Positions 10,893 through 21,440 are shown, numbered from the stretch's first letter. The stretch is DNA of 64,000 nucleotides from Macrocystis pyrifera (GCA_031763025.1 JASSKH010000010.1:11735427-11799426), one strand, 5' to 3'. Program-made: numbers and translations. Notes: generated from the letters alone by a model not told the origin.

Positions 10893-11440
10893 GTATTCCC
10901 GTGGTTCCGTGAGAAATGTGAAACCCCGTGCCCGCCGCGAAAACGCGACCAACACAAAGTGCAATATCCGGCTCCCGCGCCACAGAAAAGTGTGAATCCC
11001 GCTCCGTAAAAAAAAAAAAAAAACACATTCCGCCCAGAATATAATATCCCCTTTCTGCATAAACACATCCCGACAAAAAAAGAGAAAAAAAACAACCCCC
11101 GACTGAGCGTTTGCACTACAGTTGCGAACAACTCTCAACTGAGCGTTCGCACGTTAGTTGCGGGCAGCTACTACAGCTCCCCATCAAACCCACAACGAAC
11201 GGAAGTGGGTGGTGTTTGAAGGCGTCGAATGCGCCACACAGCAGCCGAAATTCTCCAGAAATCCCGCGGTCCCGTGACTAACGTGAAACATTGTACCCGC
11301 ACAAAGAAAAGCGACCCGCACTAATTATAATATCTCGCTCCCGCGACACGGAAAAGTGTGAATTCCGTTCCCGCGCAAACACGTCCCGCGGTGGCCACAT
11401 CCCATACAAATAGTGCCGTTTAGTCCCGGGGTGACTGAGT
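10893..11440 (+). repeat. CCCGCG-rich two-unit direct repeat (copy A)
   Basis: Two related units of about 150 bp (10,893-11,045 and 11,264-11,410) share, in order, cccgtg, gaaa(t/c)gtgaaac, gtgcccgc, aatatc(c/t)(g/c)gctcccgcg, cac(a/g)gaaaagtgtgaa and ttcc(g/c). They lie about 370 bp apart and are separated by a repeated gactgagcgttt/ctgagcgttc pair (11,101 and 11,140). A pyrimidine-rich 20-C run follows at 11,531. Copy B has the same layout at 61,868-62,320. No coding frame is convincing. Confidence 0.7.
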
Positions 11441-11850
11441 CCGGCGGCGGGATATCGTCCCGAAGTCGAAAAGGCGGCCCCAGGAAAGCACTGCTTTAGG
11501 TTTTGTTTCGGATGGGATGGGGAAGAGGAGCCCCCCCCCCCCCCCCCCCGCCCGTGCATGAGAAAATTGGTTAGCTGAAATAACGCGCAACCCCTACCCT
11601 GGCACGCGACATGCCGCCGTGCAGCCGTCTATAACACCCTAGCACGCATCCTGCTGCTCATCATGCTGCTCACTTCGTCGTGAACTCCCCCAGGAAATGT
11701 AAGAATGAGGAAGATCGCCGTGACAGGCCTGTGGAATCATCACCAAAACGAGAGCAAGAAGAGTAGGATGAACTATTTGCATACAAAACACGCACACATA
11801 TTACATGAATACATACATACATGCTTTCTACCAGGCATGTACAATCCGAT

Positions 11851-13100
11851 ATATAAATACATACATATACCTGGTATCTACTAATAGATAAAGAAATATA
11901 GACCAAGTACTGACGTAAGTCTGGACCCTACTCAGAGTAGGCGAACGCGAAGGAGGTAGATGATGACCCACCTCGCTCGAATACCGGACAGTTTGCGCGG
12001 GATACACCTAAAGTACAGTAGTAGTAGTCGGCTACTAAAAAGTCACCAACTTTTTTTGGTCACCCTAAACCTAAAGCGCTACTAACTAGCCTGCTACCAG
12101 TATCATGTTTACCGCATGTACCCATTAGAGAGAAAAAAACGCAAGGCAAGGAAGGGTTCTCTCACAGGTAGACCTTCGCCCAGAAGAGTGACCAGCATTT
12201 CACCGCGGATTGCCAGCGGGATGGTGGCTGTCTGCTGTTGGTTACTTCTGTCTTCGCCAGAAGGAAGAGCACTATGGACGCCTGTGGCATGTTAAATTAG
12301 ATGATATGACAGCACGCGCCATGTAAACACACACGCGGGTTTTGATGAGATATTAGCAGCGCAAGAAGAGCATGGGTTTCAGCCCCCCCCCCCCCCCCCC
12401 CACTAGGCCGTCAGGAGAGGCGGGAGAGGGGAGTCAACGGCATTTATTTTGTTGGGAGATTCAAGTTACATAGGGTTGCCACGCGGGTTGCTTAACGAGG
12501 CAGCATGGGATTTGTCCAACAACACCCCTCCGTCCTGTGTGGGGGGGACAAAGCAATCCGTGTATTACTTCTTTCGCTATGTAACTGGATATTCTCCCAA
12601 CGTCCAGTGAGCAAAACATCCATATACTTCCTACCAGTACACGGTATTGATAGTGAGTGTGTTTTCACATTAAACCGTTCTTTCTACCCGTCGACATCCA
12701 GCACAACCAGTGTCCGTGCCAATTCCTCAATCCTAGAGAGATACAAGTTATGTTGTCACAAAACTACGCCACAGAGATACTGCATAGTTACGTATGCATA
12801 CGCACTACAGTACACAATGCACTGCCCTGTCCTCATACCAGGTACTGGGTATGACAGGCACGACATAAATATTATTTTGAGACAAAATGAAAGAAGAAAA
12901 AGAAAGACAAGAACAAGGTAAAAAAGAAAATAAATCGAAAGAGATACGTAAAGGAGAGAAGAAAAACAAAAAAAAAATGTTGTCGTGCCTGGCTCCTGTG
13001 GAGGGTTAAATATGTTTCGTTACCTTGTGGGTGGGTGGGAGCAGAGTGCCAAATGGGATCGGCGTCAAGCCACCAAGCGGGAGCAGGACAGTGGGGAGAT
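11851..13100. other. Unassigned stretch right of copy A
   Basis: The ACAT-rich end of copy A (11,780-11,875) passes into unique sequence. The only long frame (12,505-12,921) ends in a Lys/Arg-rich A tract and shows no domain. A run of about 18 C lies at 12,381-12,401. An A-rich tract (12,880-12,980) precedes the TTCCATGGAAG island. I see no gene. Confidence 0.5.
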
Positions 13101-13119
13101 TGATGAAAAACCCCATGAA

Positions 13120-14335
13120 GGCCGATTCTATGGAAGCTTACACATATTCCACGGATGTTAATCCAAACTTTTACGGAAGCACGTTTGCTTCCATGAGCGT
13201 TTGGGAAAGCTTCCAAGGAAGTTGCTGAAATGTTCCATCTTCCTCGAAGGTAAATCCAGCTTCCATGGAATACGTTGTTTTACTTCCATGGAAATAACGT
13301 TTACTTCTATGGAAGTAAAGAAGAAAAATTTGTTCCATGGGAGTTTTGCTTGACGTCCATGGAGGTACTTTTTTTGCTTCCATAGAAAATTCCGTGGATG
13401 TAATACAAAAGCCAAATGATATGGGAGATCGTGTAGTCAGAGAGCTCTATATCGTGTGCCTTGCACATACCAGGTAGGTGGAAACCAATCAATGTCTTGT
13501 GGAATTACAGTAACTGTAGTAGCTGGTCTAAGCTAGTTAATCGCACACTAGTACAGTAACTGTACTGTAAGAAGCCCAAGTCATTGCTTCCTTCTAGGGT
13601 TCAATCCGACAACCGACAGCGAGAGGTGGTGTACCTGGTACCTGGTATAATGCCAACGCCGATTTACAACCAATTTGCAAACCAGTCTGTTCGTGAATAA
13701 CCACGCTATGCACGTGCGCATCGGGCCCAAAGAGTTCGAGTGCCGTACTGTAGTTCGCTAGATAAGGGTCCCGATCAGTGAGACTTGTCTGTTCTCCATA
13801 GTGCCACCCCTAGCACTGTAGCACGGCTCGAGTGTGGGGAGGCCAACCAGCCACCCTGACCATATGAACCATGGAAGTAAACGTACTCCGTGGAAGCAAA
13901 AACGCTTAGGTAAACCATCGTCCGACGGAAGGAGAACAACTTACGTGGAAGCAAACCGCTTCTCCTAGATATATTTCCACGGAAATATGTACACAATCTT
14001 CCGATGGAAGGAGAACGCCTTCCATGCAAGTAGTTTTTTTCTTGCACGTTTGATTCCATGGACGCAATGAAGTCTACGGAAGCTGGTGAATGGAATGAAA
14101 GTCAAGGGACTCTCGAGGAAGCTAATGCCAGCTTCCACCGAACGCAGGCGTGGAAGCTGTGGTGGAAGTTGGTAGAAGTGGAAGCTTCCACTTCCACCAA
14201 CAGTGGTAGTTTCCGCCTAATTTCATGGAAGCAACGCTTACTTGCATGAAGTAAATCACCTTCCGTGGAAGTAAAATCTAAGCTTCCATGGAAGTGAATG
14301 TACGTCCATGAAAGTAAATTCCACTCCTATTATGG
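13120..14335. repeat. TTCCATGGAAG word island 1
   Basis: Dozens of degenerate copies of the palindrome cttccatggaag and half-copies (ccatggaa, tggaagc, cttccg) are scattered with irregular spacing over 13,120-13,410 and 13,860-14,335. A spacer with almost none lies between them. The segment gtggtggaagttggtagaag with tggaagcttccacttccacc (14,158-14,200) recurs at about 27,420-27,485 in island 2, so both belong to one dispersed family. No ORF crosses the island convincingly. Confidence 0.85.
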
Positions 14336-14683
14336 GAGCGCTTTTCATTCCCGTGGTACGTGGTAGCCTTCATGGCAATATTTACGGTAAGGGGACTAGT
14401 GTGGTGAACCCCAAGTGCAGAGCTTCATAAATTTAGTTGCCGCCTACATTATGCCGTACGTAGCAGCACACGTCGCTTCTCACTCGTGAACGTCTCTACA
14501 GTGCATGGCCCCCAAAACGGTCATTAAGAGTACTGGTGACGGGCGGTCGGGGCATGACCCGCGCTATTTTTCAGCCATAATAGATACACACTTGGGTGAT
14601 TTTGTGAGGCAAATGTGCTTGCAAGCTTGCATGGAAGTGCGTGCAAGGCTCGGGTAACCTATACCTACAGTAATTGCGCATGC

Positions 14684-14786
14684 TATTGCCGGGGAACATA
14701 GCGATCAGGACCAGTTATGCTTACTAAAAAATTCCCCTTATAGATAGGTTTTTGGTTTTATGACGAGTCCTGACTACTATGAGCCC
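14684..14786. mobile_element. MITE (ACCATAGTAAAT family)
   Basis: The left end is tgctattgccggggaacata with gcgatcaggacc following; the right end is gagtcctgactactatgagc and cccc. The body is about 100 bp and A/T-rich. Confidence 0.55.
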
Positions 14787-14789
14787 CCT

Positions 14790-15465
14790 CAAAAGTGTTT
14801 GTTGTGGCTCTCCGCGTGAGGAGTTCAGCGGGTCAAATTCAACGGCTTTTCTATGTACTCGGTATCCCACGACCCGTGGGCTGGAATTTGACGCACTACT
14901 TGGGTGGTGTACCCTAAACAATAGTGCTCTCCGGATCACTCTACACGATACCATGTGCATTTAAAACCGACAGTACTGCATCACAGCACACTACTCTATG
15001 ATACTCTATCACGTTGTGCTCACACCACGCCTTGTACGAACTACGCTGCATCAGCCTTTTTACATGCACCACCGCAACGGACAACGTAGGGTTACAGCGC
15101 CCCGGGTGGCGTCGCGCCCGGCGTACCGCTTCACCTGAAGTTCGTATACTGATGTTTAAATTATGCCGGTATACCATTCACACGATCAGACGCGATCAAT
15201 CATTGTGTAAGCTGCTGACAAGCCGGGACTCACATCGTAGAGAAGGAGCAAAGCCATCATGAACCGGTGGGTCAGCAGGCATGACATGTCCGACGGCGGT
15301 ATGGTGTACTTCGCCAAAGCCGATATTTGTGCGAAAGACGCGAGGACGTGCATGGCTATAAGTCGGTTATGCAAACACCTGTCACGACAAAAGAGTCACG
15401 AACAAACGGAACACCAGTACCGGTTAGTTAGAAATGCCATCATCAGATGTAAACACCACCACGAC
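14790..15465. other. Unassigned stretch
   Basis: It contains no convincing coding frame and no recognisable element. A short inverted repeat (gggtcaaattcaac at 14,831 and ggaatttgac at 14,883) is the only structure noted. Confidence 0.4.
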
Positions 15466-16180
15466 CACAGTTAATCATGCCACCACCAAATAAAAACGCC
15501 ACCACCACCAGCACAGTTAGAAACACCTATATCGACTTCGCCCCCTCTGCTGGTGTCGGCCTTGTCGTGTTCTTGGACGGGTTTCGACAGAGCATTGACG
15601 TTCACGTTTGCTTTCTTATGTTAGGCAAGGAGGTGCCTCCACGAAACCTCCCGCGCATCTCGCGAGGAGAGATCTCATAGGATAGAGAGAGTACGGGAGT
15701 GGGGGTAATTCTCGTAGGAATGGACTCTTCGCTCCCGGCAGTGTTCTGGGTTTGTGTTCCCGAACGTCCACCGTTTTGAAGAACATACATGATGGCAGGT
15801 CTCGTAGACGGGATGTTGGTTAGTGCATCTTCATGGTTGGCACGTGTGATCAGAGATTGCCGGTGTCTACGTACCCTGTCCTCCACATACAAGTGAATTA
15901 TTACCACCATCATAGTTAGAAGTGTCACCACCAAACAAACATGCCACCGCCACCACAGCATGAAAAGTCTCCACCAGCCAAACAAATCACTCCTAAAGTA
16001 CCACAGCTAGAAGCGCCAATACTGCTACCGCCAATGACGGTGATTAGTATAAACGTCACACAAGGAACGCCACCACCGCCAATCAAGTAAAAAACGCCAC
16101 CACCAGTCAGTTAAAACTGTCACCACCACGACAGTTAGAAGCGCCACCAAGCTACTCGTAAGAACACCACCACCACATAT
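15466..16180 (+). repeat. CCACCA / GTTAGAA degenerate repeat island
   Basis: Blocks such as gccaccaccaccagcacagt with tagaaac, agttagaagtgtcaccacca, gctagaagcgccaatactgc and cagttagaagcgccaccaag recur with variable spacing over 700 bp. The consensus unit is approximately a purine-rich gttagaa joined to cgccaccacca. The middle (15,560-15,890) contains less of the repeat. Confidence 0.7.
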
Positions 16181-17110
16181 TGAAACGCCACAAGGAGCAC
16201 CAGTTAGATCCCTATGTTAGTGTGTGTCTTGGCCAGCAAACAAAACCACAAATGACGGTTACTGCAAATCAGGGCCCCTTATTACGCGTAATTACGGAGA
16301 ATTATCTTTTGGAGATACATACGTCAGGTATCGCAAAACACGGAGACAATAACAAACCATCCCCGGGATTTCACTGTTTCTTCGTTAACTCAACTCCAGT
16401 ATAAAAGGCCGTAGCACAAACTAAATGTTGTTTTTACACCGTGTGAGCAAAGGAACCACGCAACAAGTAAGCAGTACTAGGGATTAGGACCGGCCCCTCC
16501 GCCCCAATGACGGAGGGGGCATAGTTTGGATTTAACAGATCATTATGCGAAAGCTTACACCGTAGACACTGTTGCTTGATGCGTTTCGCATCGTTCTCGC
16601 ACGAGGTGTGCAATTCCACGCAAAATCCTAGGTAAAACCTTACGAAGACACGGTCGACATCCTAGCAATAATGGATTAGTAAGGGTTGTGCATGCTGGCG
16701 GTGTTGCTGTGCTGTAGCCCGCTTCTGAAATTTTTTATATTACATTATCTGGGGTCGTCTACTGCTGTGTCTCTTAAATATCTACCAAGTATCAAACAGT
16801 ACTGCTTGACAGTTGAAAAGTAGACCATGGGTGCAATCGGCTTCTGGGGTGATACGCACGTGTGAACTAGGAATAGAAACAAGCTTCTCAACCAGAAACA
16901 AAAGTAGGCGCAGGAAAAAAAGCACTAGTAAGGCCTACCCAATGGTGTTCCGGTTGAGGTTGAACAGAAAAAATACGACACAAGTATTCCAGTGTAGCTT
17001 ACGTAGTCACAGCAGAAACTCCAGTTACGTATGGTGGCCTTTCATTCTCGGGAAGCCACGCGTAACGCCCTGACCGTCATCCTTGAAAGAAACGTCGCGA
17101 CGGCATTCTT
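16181..17110. other. Unassigned stretch
   Basis: Only short frames are present. An imperfect inverted repeat around 16,490-16,520 (cccctccgcccc and cggaggggg) could form a hairpin. No gene is visible. Confidence 0.4.
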
Positions 17111-17112
17111 AC

Positions 17113-17255
17113 CGGCCGGCCTGCGCGACACCGACCCATGAGCAGGCGTGAAACCCGACGTACTCGAGGATGCTCGCACGAAGCTTTTCATCGCCTACAT
17201 TGACAAACCGCATAGCACCTGTCACTTTAGACAGGCTCGAGATTGAGGGAAAATC
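17113..17255 (-). CDS. Candidate 143-bp exon, unknown protein
   Basis: On the minus strand, an AG (ggatag) precedes 17,255, and a strong donor consensus (CG followed by GTAAGA) ends the segment at 17,113. The open frame encodes about 47 residues including SKVTGAMRFVNVGDEKLRAS and ILEYVGFHACSWVGVAQAG, a balanced composition unlike the surrounding frames. No family is recognised. It could be an exon of the same gene as 17,446-17,623. The evidence is one good donor and protein-like composition only. Confidence 0.3.
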
Positions 17256-17445
17256 CTATCCTAATAAGGACGGTACGCTCGTCACATTTTGGTGGACGCG
17301 AAGAAGCTTGAATCACGAAATTGTTCTCGGCGACGAGTGCTGCTGTTGTTAAGTGAATCATGTAAAGTTATGCTTCAGTACGTGTAGCGAATGCTCAAGG
17401 TTGTGCTCAAGGCTGATGGCAGAATAGGGACTGAAGCCTCATTGC

Positions 17446-17623
17446 TCAGATCAGGCGATTCTTGTCGTCGGGGCCATACATAGTGCTGTACACATGCAAC
17501 GCATAGGGCCTCTTTCCCACCTCCCTGAACCGTTCTAACACAACCTCGGCGGGTAGCGTGAGATACTGCTGTTGTAGGCAATCGGCGTAAGCGCGACTGA
17601 GTTTATGGTTATTGGAATTCTGA
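17446..17623 (-). CDS. Candidate terminal exon, unknown protein
   Basis: The minus-strand frame starts after a ctacag acceptor-like site (17,624) and ends at a stop at 17,446. It encodes about 58 residues with charged, balanced composition (SRAYADCLQQQYLTLPAEVV, then LERFREVGKRPYALHVY and STMYGPDDKNRLI). I do not recognise the family. No start codon is visible nearby, and the stop makes it either a last exon or a decayed piece. Confidence 0.3.
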
Positions 17624-17699
17624 CTGTAGACACTCCTGGTGTTGTTCCTTCGTGCTTCAGATGCCCCCCTTCTTTTCAAAGGAAAATAGTTCCAGCGAC

Positions 17700-18725
17700 C
17701 ACGCCTGTTAGACCAACAACAACAACAACAACAACATTTACAACAACTGTAACAACCACACTAAATGGTGGTGTAGGTTCATTGTGAAATTAGCGTCCAA
17801 CGACACTACTGCTGTACAGTACTCTATTAAAAGTATCACCATGTTGAGTCTCGTTTGCCATGCAGCTCTTTACATTTGCGCCCAGACACATCCTCTACCC
17901 CATCAGCCTGTTGTCTACTTGTGGCTGATACTGTACTCAGTACCGTTGTTATCGGAGGGATTATGTCTATAGTTCGTGAATACAATAATCTATTGTTAAA
18001 TTTTACTTTCTTGATACTGGGCCTTCATCTTTGGAAAATATTTCACAAACACAACGACAATTACTTCGAAAATGCGTATCTGGCATTAAAACAGCAATTA
18101 TTTCGAAAATACGTACCTGGTATATACTACTAGTAGGGAAGAAATGGCGCTGCCACCCCCACGGCGGTAAGGCCACAGTTTCGAAACTACCTAGTAGAAA
18201 TTAGTCTGGCTTACGCAAATGAAATTCATTACAACACACTCGTAATCGATCGCGGAATGCGACGATGCTAAACAGGAACACAAAACAGTTCAATCTTAGA
18301 TGCCGGGTATATATCACACAGCTTTCAAAGTTGAGTATCAACCACTCAGTCGGGCGCGTACTCACGGCTGACGACGTGTTTGCGACAACTAAAAAAAATG
18401 CTAAAAGTGACGTTAAAGCTATTACGTACTCTGCTGTAGGTGGGGACCTTGGATATGATTATATTCGATGACAGGTATCCTGGTTTGCCTCTATGGTCGC
18501 TTTTCACTTTTGTCCAACTTAATTTTCTTTGGTGGGAACTTATGACGTTATACTCTCAGCGACATAGAGGACGAGCGCCGTGATCACAAGTATATTTCGT
18601 TGTCCCCAACGGCAATTGCTTCGTTTCCATGGCACTTCGAGTTCAGCATTAGAACTGCACGTGGTTTTCATCAAATTTAGCAAGCTCATGCTCTCAAGTA
18701 TGCAAAAAAAAATAAAAAAAACAGT
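17700..18725. other. Unassigned stretch
   Basis: An AAC/ACA-rich run occurs at 17,715-17,765 (acaacaacaacaacaacaac). A small tandem duplication (acaattacttcgaaaatgcg at 18,055 and gcaattatttcgaaaatacg at 18,091) ends in the TACCTGGTA word. No gene is visible. Confidence 0.4.
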
Positions 18726-18727
18726 AA

Positions 18728-18936
18728 CGTAATACTACATGGAAAAATAAGTAAGGTCACTTTGGATAGCATGCTGCAGCATCATGTGCTCTTTCGGAAC
18801 CCAGTGTAGACCCTGACCTGCTCCCACCGACGTGATATTACATGGAACAATGAGTAAAAAGTAACTTCGGATAGTATCCTGCAGCATCGTGTGCTCTTTC
18901 GGACCTCAATTTAGACCCTGATCTGCTACCACCGTG
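18728..18936 (+). repeat. 104-bp direct tandem repeat, two units
   Basis: Unit 1 (18,733-18,830) and unit 2 (18,837-18,936) share tattacatgga-type starts, ggatagcatgctgcagcatc / ggatagtatcctgcagcatc, gtgctctttcgga and tagaccctga(c/t)ctgct. No coding frame runs through both. Confidence 0.8.
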
Positions 18937-19126
18937 CCAAGAATACCAGACACATACGACGTACGTGTTGAAACTTGAAAGCAGCCCCGCATACCGAACT
19001 CGCCGCCGAAGACCCTCAACACAAAGCTCCTGCTAAGCGCCGCTCTGGTCCACATTGCTATGCGCAAAGAGGTGGGTGTTTGTTGTGCGACGGTATAAAA
19101 ATGTGGCGAATTTAGGAAAACTGCTA

Positions 19127-19152
19127 ATACGGGGGACCATAGTAAATAGTAG
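19127..19152. mobile_element. Partial MITE terminus
   Basis: The sequence taatacgggggaccatag with taaatag is a near-perfect left terminus of the MITE family. The matching right end is not seen; an unrelated agggcaagggttgccct inverted repeat follows. Confidence 0.5.
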
Positions 19153-19288
19153 AGCAGGGCAAGGGTTGCCCTGCTGTTCCCTAAGTGTTACAATTTAGTA
19201 CAAGGTTGGACGGAGGTATGGAAATTCTCTCGCGACCAAGATGTTTGCTGGGTAGAATTTTGCTTGATTGAAGATGCTGCTGTTGCCG

Positions 19289-19774
19289 CTATTTATTGTT
19301 CTTTGCGTGGGTTTTCAGAAGAAGTGATAACAGCAGGAGATACCAGGCATGCTTATACAGTAGACGCTGACCACCCGACCCGAACCCTAACCCTAACCCG
19401 AACGCTACGGGGTGACCTGTGCTTAGATGCAAAAGAGGTTCCGGGGGTTGTAGGTGCGGAGAAGTCAGTAGTATCACTGTGGTCTTGTTTCGACCTGATT
19501 TGAAGGGTAGGTTGTCTGTCGGCCTTTCTTTGTTGTTGTAGGCCGTTGTTGTCGTGGGCCGTTTAACTCTTTCGTTGCAGCCGGCCTTTTTTTCTTGGAA
19601 ATAATTATTGTTCCCGTTCGGTCTTTCTTCCTGGGGATTCTTATGAGCGATGGACGACGAAACTCTTCCTTCATGCCGCACATTGTCGGACGGGAAATTG
19701 TTGTCCTCATCGTGGACACTACAGGCACTTAATTGCGGTACTTTTTTACCTGCTGCCTGAACACAAGACAGCAC
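19289..19774 (-). CDS. Unknown ORF, Asn/Thr/Lys-rich, low support
   Basis: The minus-strand frame is open for 161 codons from a candidate ATG. Its centre is Asn-rich (NGNNNYFQEKKAG) and its end is hydrophobic (a Leu-rich AWYLLLLSLLL segment). A second minus frame (19,474-19,728) is also open and strongly basic. The simple-sequence character (aacaacaa tracts and a CCCTAA block inside) makes chance opening likely. No homologue is recognised. Confidence 0.15.
   Translation of the reverse strand: MLSCVQAAGKKVPQLSACSVHDEDNNFPSDNVRHEGRVSSSIAHKNPQEERPNGNNNYFQEKKAGCNERVKRPTTTTAYNNKERPTDNLPFKSGRNKTTVILLTSPHLQPPEPLLHLSTGHPVAFGLGLGFGSGGQRLLYKHAWYLLLLSLLLKTHAKNNK
19376..19403 (+). repeat. Interstitial telomere-like repeat
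   Basis: Gacccgaaccctaaccctaa is followed by cccgaacg: two perfect CCCTAA units with degenerate neighbours. Confidence 0.7.
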
Positions 19775-19915
19775 TAAACGTAGAACACCCTACGTACACG
19801 AAACTTGCATACATACACGTGCGTGTGCACTTTTCTACCTGTTCTGTTGTCTCAACACAAGGCACCACTACACGTACAACACCCTTCACGAACCTTACTT
19901 ACATACACGTCCGTA
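19751..19915 (+). repeat. About 100-bp direct repeat, two units
   Basis: Tgaacacaagacagcactaa (19,757) and caacacaaggcaccactaca (19,852) begin two units that continue through acgta(g/c)aacaccc and tacatacacgt(g/c)cg. Confidence 0.7.
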
Positions 19916-20230
19916 GAGCATGCATTCAAGCGTGCTGCAGTACTAGTAGTCACAATGTTTACTCCCAATTTTGCTGCGATTTTTTCATCATTTTTACTCG
20001 TCTTTGGCGATTATCTCGCTCAGTTTGAACTATTTTCCATTTTTGGGGGGGGGGGGGGTTTTAATCAGTCTAATTTTTCGAATTTTTCACTTGTGTTTTT
20101 TTTTGTTTTTTTTCGTATATTTTCAGCATTTTCGCCGATTGTTAACGTTATTGCGTAGAATCTCGTCCTGATTTTGTTATCGTTCGTATGCGAGCTCGCA
20201 GTACGCACGTACGGTCCGGAATTATTTAGA

Positions 20231-20520
20231 GGGACGCACGTAAAGCACCGCTTGCATGTTCGTTTTCGAAGAGTTCATGACTTTTACCCCGTTTTTGCGA
20301 TTTTTTTTTTTCATCATCGTTTTTATCCGTTTTTTTTTTTCGAGATTAGTGCGCACAGTTTTGAGTATTTTCCTTTTTTGGGGGAGTTTTTTAGATCTAT
20401 TTTTTTTTTTTTGTTTCCGTTTTTTCGCCGATTCTTATCGTTTCCCTCGGTTTTGTCCGTTTTTGGTATTTATGTTATTCGTGAGGTACTCGTCCAGAAA
20501 TATGAGCTACGCTTGACTAT
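20231..20520 (+). repeat. T-rich direct repeat, unit 1
   Basis: This begins gggacgcacgtaaagcaccg and ends with gaaatatgagctacgcttga and ctattcgtatga. The partner is 21,140-21,440. A shorter third piece lies at 22,040-22,090 (cagaaatataagctacgctt). The interior is oligo-T with a run of T and ttttcg motifs and could be an untranslated or LTR-like region of the adjacent gypsy remnant. Confidence 0.75.
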
Positions 20521-20540
20521 TCGTATGAGTGGTAGAGAGA

Positions 20541-20830
20541 AAAGACGCCACCTTTGCCCAAGGAGTCGAGGACTTCGTTGAGGTCGGAGAACATAACGCT
20601 CCTATCCGGCGCTGGCCAAGTTGTGGGCGCCGGGCCGACATGTTTGCCGTTTCAGCGGCGCAGTATACGGCCGCCGGCACCGCCGACATCTTCCTGAAAG
20701 AGAACGTCCCTCTCTGGGGCTGCCTGGTTATACTCCTCTCCGACAACCAAATACACTTTACCTCCAAGCTTGTTGACCTTGGCGACGTCCAACGTGAGGG
20801 TATTTCCTCCTCAGCTACCAGGTATATGGG
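20541..20830 (+). pseudogene. Ty3/gypsy-like integrase core fragment
   Basis: The frame from about 20,541 encodes an integrase-like piece. It contains a DATFAQGVEDF stretch, then RRADMFAVSAAQYTAAGTAD, PLWGCLVILLSDN and HFTSK (frame residues 36-80 when counted from 20,529). SDN-x(3)-FTSK matches the second catalytic Asp region of retroviral-type integrases, and the preceding PLWG is typical of stramenopile gypsy elements as I remember them. The upstream first Asp and downstream Glu regions are not recognisable. After about residue 98 the frame passes into a repeated non-coding 45-bp block. This is a short, truncated relic with no visible reverse transcriptase. Confidence 0.6.
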
Positions 20831-21134
20831 TAAAAGGCCGATCGATTACCCAACCCAGGGTAGTCCTTATAACACTCTTCCACCCTCTGAACGGCAGGAT
20901 CTTTGGGGCGTCGGAACCGTATACTGGTACGCCGTAAGCTGACGTTCGCTTCATTACCTGGGGAGCTAGGTAGATGTGTTTTTTTAGGGAAGCACGAAGC
21001 GTTTCTATAAAGGAAGCGTTCGAAGTGAGGTTCGAACCCGTGTCCTGCCGACGACACCAAATATGAAGGTATTACCCACTGAGCTATAGGGTTAAAAGAT
21101 CGATCGATTACCCAGCCCAGGGTAATCCTTACAA
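20831..21134 (+). repeat. 42-bp direct repeats flanking a tRNA-like sequence
   Basis: Taaaaggccgatcgattacc with caacccagggtagtccttat (20,831-20,872) recurs as taaaagatcgatcgattacc with cagcccagggtaatccttac (21,093-21,134). The tRNA-like sequence lies between, next to the second copy. Confidence 0.8.
21016..21093 (-). tRNA. tRNA-like sequence with A and B boxes (pseudo-tRNA or SINE head)
   Basis: On the minus strand, TAGCTCAGTGGG (21,075-21,086) matches the pol III A box and D arm. GGTTCGAACC (21,029-21,038) matches the B box and T loop, 36 nt apart as in tRNA genes. A candidate anticodon loop contains TTCAT. The acceptor stem (aaccctat against the end cttcgaacgc) does not pair, and the T stem is only partly paired, so a functional tRNA is unlikely. 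It is more likely a tRNA pseudogene or the head of a SINE. Confidence 0.5.
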
Positions 21135-21139
21135 TAAAA

Positions 21140-21440
21140 GGGACGCACGCAAGGCACTGCTGGCATGTTCGTTTTCGAAGAATTCACGATGTTTACCCCA
21201 TTTTGCGACTTTTTCATCGTTTTTATGCCTTGTTCGCGAATATCTCGCTGATGTTAGATTATTTCCCATCCTTTTTTGAGTTTTGGTCCATCAATTTGTT
21301 TCGATTTTTTCGGGGGATTTTTTCGTTTTCGTTTTTGGGTAATTTCTAACGTTGTTCCTCGGTTTCGCCTTTTCTAGTATTTTTCTCATTCGTGAGGTAT
21401 TTGTTCAGAAATATAAGCTACGCTTGGCTATTCGTATGAA
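21140..21440 (+). repeat. T-rich direct repeat, unit 2
   Basis: This is the partner of 20,231-20,520, about 910 bp downstream, starting gggacgcacgcaaggcactg and ending aaatataagctacgcttggc and tattcgtatga. The two units flank the integrase fragment and the tRNA-like sequence, an arrangement like direct terminal repeats around a deleted element. Confidence 0.75.

Larger units (their letters stand above)
1..11850 (+). repeat. Segmental duplication, copy A
   Basis: The sequence from base 1 matches the sequence from base 35,001 in the same orientation, beginning with ctgagccg and the aaccagacgaaggaccgg block. The match continues collinearly to about 8,870 (partner 41,880). It then continues from 8,860 to 11,850 against 60,150-62,700. 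Shared landmarks are the CTG triplet run (1,182 and 36,145), the gcgcgcgcgggg run (3,940 and 38,448), the exon-like blocks (7,285-8,392 and 40,455-41,423), the CGTAT/CGCAT pentamer repeat (10,700 and 61,690) and the terminal ACAT repeat. Aligned blocks look about 85-90% identical. Copy A has private segments at about 3,480-3,900, 3,960-4,500, 5,095-5,390, 5,550-7,130, 7,160-7,255 and 9,717-10,028. The unit may extend left of the window. Confidence 0.95.

Noticed and set aside
18728-18936. Short direct repeats as a CRISPR array
   Set aside because: Only two long units, no regular spacers, no cas genes and a eukaryotic context. No array elsewhere in the window qualifies either.
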